Source of the DNA: Hyphomonadaceae bacterium UBA4763
GTDB taxonomy: Bacteria; Pseudomonadota; Alphaproteobacteria; Caulobacterales; Aquidulcibacteraceae
DNA: 6,015 nucleotides
Assembly: GCA_002403455.1 (NCBI GenBank)
Contig: DHHV01000146.1
Span: 1,338 to 7,352 of the forward strand
Reading direction: 5' to 3'
In this document: positions 5,080-6,015 of the stretch, piece after piece
Numbering within the stretch: the stretch's first letter is position 1
How the letters are laid out: every line of letters begins with the position of its first letter
Position numbers and translations under genes: made by a program
The notes under the pieces: generated by a model
Told to the model about the DNA's origin: nothing
The model's database searches: none
Seen by the model: only the letters and a program-made list of their open reading frames with translations

Positions 5080-5934
5080 TCAGCGATCGCCGGCGGACGG
5101 GGCGGGCTGGTTGCGCCAGGCGTGGTTGAGCGGGCGCGCGCCCGTCCCAAAGTCCGGCGCATGCAACATCGCGCCGCGCAAATAGTCGCGGGCCGCGTCG
5201 ATGGCCGGGATAAGCGCGGCGCCGCGCGCCATCCCCGCCGCAATCGCCGAAGCCAGGGTGCAGCCGGCCCCGTGAAACGGTCGCGGCGTTGGAATGCGAT
5301 CGGCTTCGAAAATATGCTCGCCAGTTTGCGTCGCCAGCACGTCATAGACGCGCGCGCCATCGACATGGCCGCCTTTGACGAGGGCGGCTTTGGCGCCGGC
5401 TTCCAGCAAACGATCGGCGGCGCGACGCTGATCCTCACGGGTCTCGACATTGCGCCCCGTCAAAGCGGCGGCTTCCGGAGCGTTGGGCGTCACCAGCGCG
5501 GCGCGCGGGATCAACTGGGCGCGGAGCGCATCGACCGCGCGCGGTTCAAGCAAGCGTGCGCCCGAGGTGGCCATAATAACCGGATCGACGATGACCGGAG
5601 CGGGCGTCGCGGCAAGCGCCTCGGCGGCGGCCTCGACCAGCGAGATTTGCGCCAGCATGCCAGTCTTGACCGCGTCCCAACCAAGATCGCTAGCGATCGC
5701 GGTGATCTGGGCGCGCAAGAAGCGGGGGGAAACCGGCTCGACGCCGAAAACGCCGTGGGTGTTCTGGGCGGTCAAGGCGGCGATCGCGGTCATCGCAAAG
5801 CCGCCCATCGCCGTGATCGCTTTGACATCAGCCTGGATGCCAGCGCCGCCGCCGCTGTCGGAGCCGGCAATGACCAGCACGCGGCCAAGCGCTTTGGCGG
5901 GGGCGGGGACATTGGGGGCGGCGGGGCGGTGCAT
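5080..5934 (-). CDS. thiD: Hydroxymethylpyrimidine/phosphomethylpyrimidine kinase ThiD
   Basis: ThiD is a ribokinase-fold enzyme that phosphorylates 4-amino-5-hydroxymethyl-2-methylpyrimidine to the mono- and then diphosphate for thiamine synthesis. Numbering from the ATG at 5934 (284 residues), GSDSGGGAGIQAD (24-36) is the N-terminal substrate-binding signature, with ALTAQNT (53-59) in the next element. DPVIMATSGARLL (117-129), TPNAPEAAALTG (149-160) and VKGGH (186-190) follow. HGAGCTLASAIAA (221-233) is the anion-hole and catalytic-Cys region (Cys225). The frame stays open to 6015, but its first 27 codons encode a Pro/Arg/Cys-rich stretch unlike ThiD and overlap the end of another gene in a different frame. 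ATG 5934 gives a length close to the usual ~265-280 residues. No strong Shine-Dalgarno precedes it. It forms an operon with rluD (2-base gap). No TPP riboswitch can be seen, because the operon start is outside the window. Bifunctional activity on pyridoxine, known in some relatives, cannot be excluded. Confidence 0.93.
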   Translation of the reverse strand: MHRPAAPNVPAPAKALGRVLVIAGSDSGGGAGIQADVKAITAMGGFAMTAIAALTAQNTHGVFGVEPVSPRFLRAQITAIASDLGWDAVKTGMLAQISLVEAAAEALAATPAPVIVDPVIMATSGARLLEPRAVDALRAQLIPRAALVTPNAPEAAALTGRNVETREDQRRAADRLLEAGAKAALVKGGHVDGARVYDVLATQTGEHIFEADRIPTPRPFHGAGCTLASAIAAGMARGAALIPAIDAARDYLRGAMLHAPDFGTGARPLNHAWRNQPAPSAGDR

Positions 5935-5944
5935 GGGGCGTCTG

Positions 5945-6015
5945 TTACGACGCTTTTGGCGCGATGGCGAGTTCTCGCCACACACGCAGGGCTTGGCGGG
6001 TCGGGGCGACGTCAT
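5945..6015 (-). CDS. C-terminal fragment of an unidentified protein upstream of thiD
   Basis: Reading the minus strand from 6013, a frame encodes DVAPTRQALRVWRELAIAPK followed by Ala-Ser and a TAA stop at 5947-5945. The peptide looks like an ordinary C-terminal amphipathic helix. Its third codon positions are mostly G or C, like the neighbours, whereas the overlapping thiD-frame extension is Pro/Arg/Cys-rich. The stop is 10 bases before the ATG chosen for thiD, which is typical operon spacing. The rest of the gene lies outside the window and I do not recognise the family. The reading frame is inferred; no function is proposed. Confidence 0.5.
   Translation of the reverse strand, partial: DVAPTRQALRVWRELAIAPKAS

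Noticed and set aside
4490..5185. A 231-codon open frame on the plus strand opposite rluD and the end of thiD
   Set aside because: It covers the RluD catalytic motifs in antisense, crosses a gene boundary and resembles no protein family.
5025..5450. A 141-codon minus-strand frame overlapping thiD and rluD
   Set aside because: It is a shifted frame of two confidently identified genes with a low-complexity Arg/Pro/Ala composition.
4409..5787. GCGATCGC repeats as a cyanobacterial HIP1 signature, suggesting a cyanobacterial origin
   Set aside because: The four copies are clustered in rluD and thiD. Overall protein style and composition fit an alphaproteobacterium better, and CGATCG enrichment alone does not identify cyanobacteria.

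Overview
The window is GC-rich (roughly 60% by eye), with densely packed genes and the protein style of an alphaproteobacterium. This assignment rests on protein resemblance and composition only; there is no rRNA or other firm taxonomic marker. Nothing here looks mobile: no transposase, integrase, tRNA, CRISPR array or phage gene was seen.

Layout from left to right. (1) Positions 1-171, minus strand: the first 57 codons of a short-chain dehydrogenase/reductase resembling pteridine reductase (PTR1/FolM type). It runs off the left edge into a run of 13 C that looks like a sequencing or contig-end artefact. (2) Positions 172-492: a non-coding divergent gap with an AT-rich core. (3) Positions 493-2043, plus strand: a soluble PAS-HisKA-HATPase-REC hybrid histidine kinase. 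(4) Positions 2051-3940, minus strand: a second hybrid kinase, with about six membrane segments, HisKA-HATPase, a Pro/Ala-rich linker and REC. The two kinase genes are tail to tail, 7 nt apart, with a hairpin over the junction. (5) Positions 3941-4012: a short gap with a rho-independent terminator for the operon to its right. (6) Positions 4013-5934, minus strand: thiD (hydroxymethylpyrimidine phosphate kinase) followed 2 nt later by an rluD-type 23S rRNA pseudouridine synthase. (7) Positions 5945-6015, minus strand: the last ~23 codons of an unidentified gene just upstream of thiD.

Functionally there are three groups: a probable pterin/folate-linked reductase, a pair of orphan hybrid kinases, and a housekeeping operon. 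Both kinases keep every catalytic residue that can be checked, and both end in an intact receiver. Neither has an Hpt module, a DNA-binding output or a separate response regulator in the window, so their phosphorelay partners must lie elsewhere. The operon joins thiamine salvage/biosynthesis to ribosome modification.

I found no convincing new biological system. The points most worth checking are the convergent kinase pair with its junction hairpin, the uncharacterised membrane sensor of the second kinase, two gene fragments at the window edges that are easily missed, the corrected thiD start, and strong enrichment of the palindromes CGATCG and GGCGCGCC.
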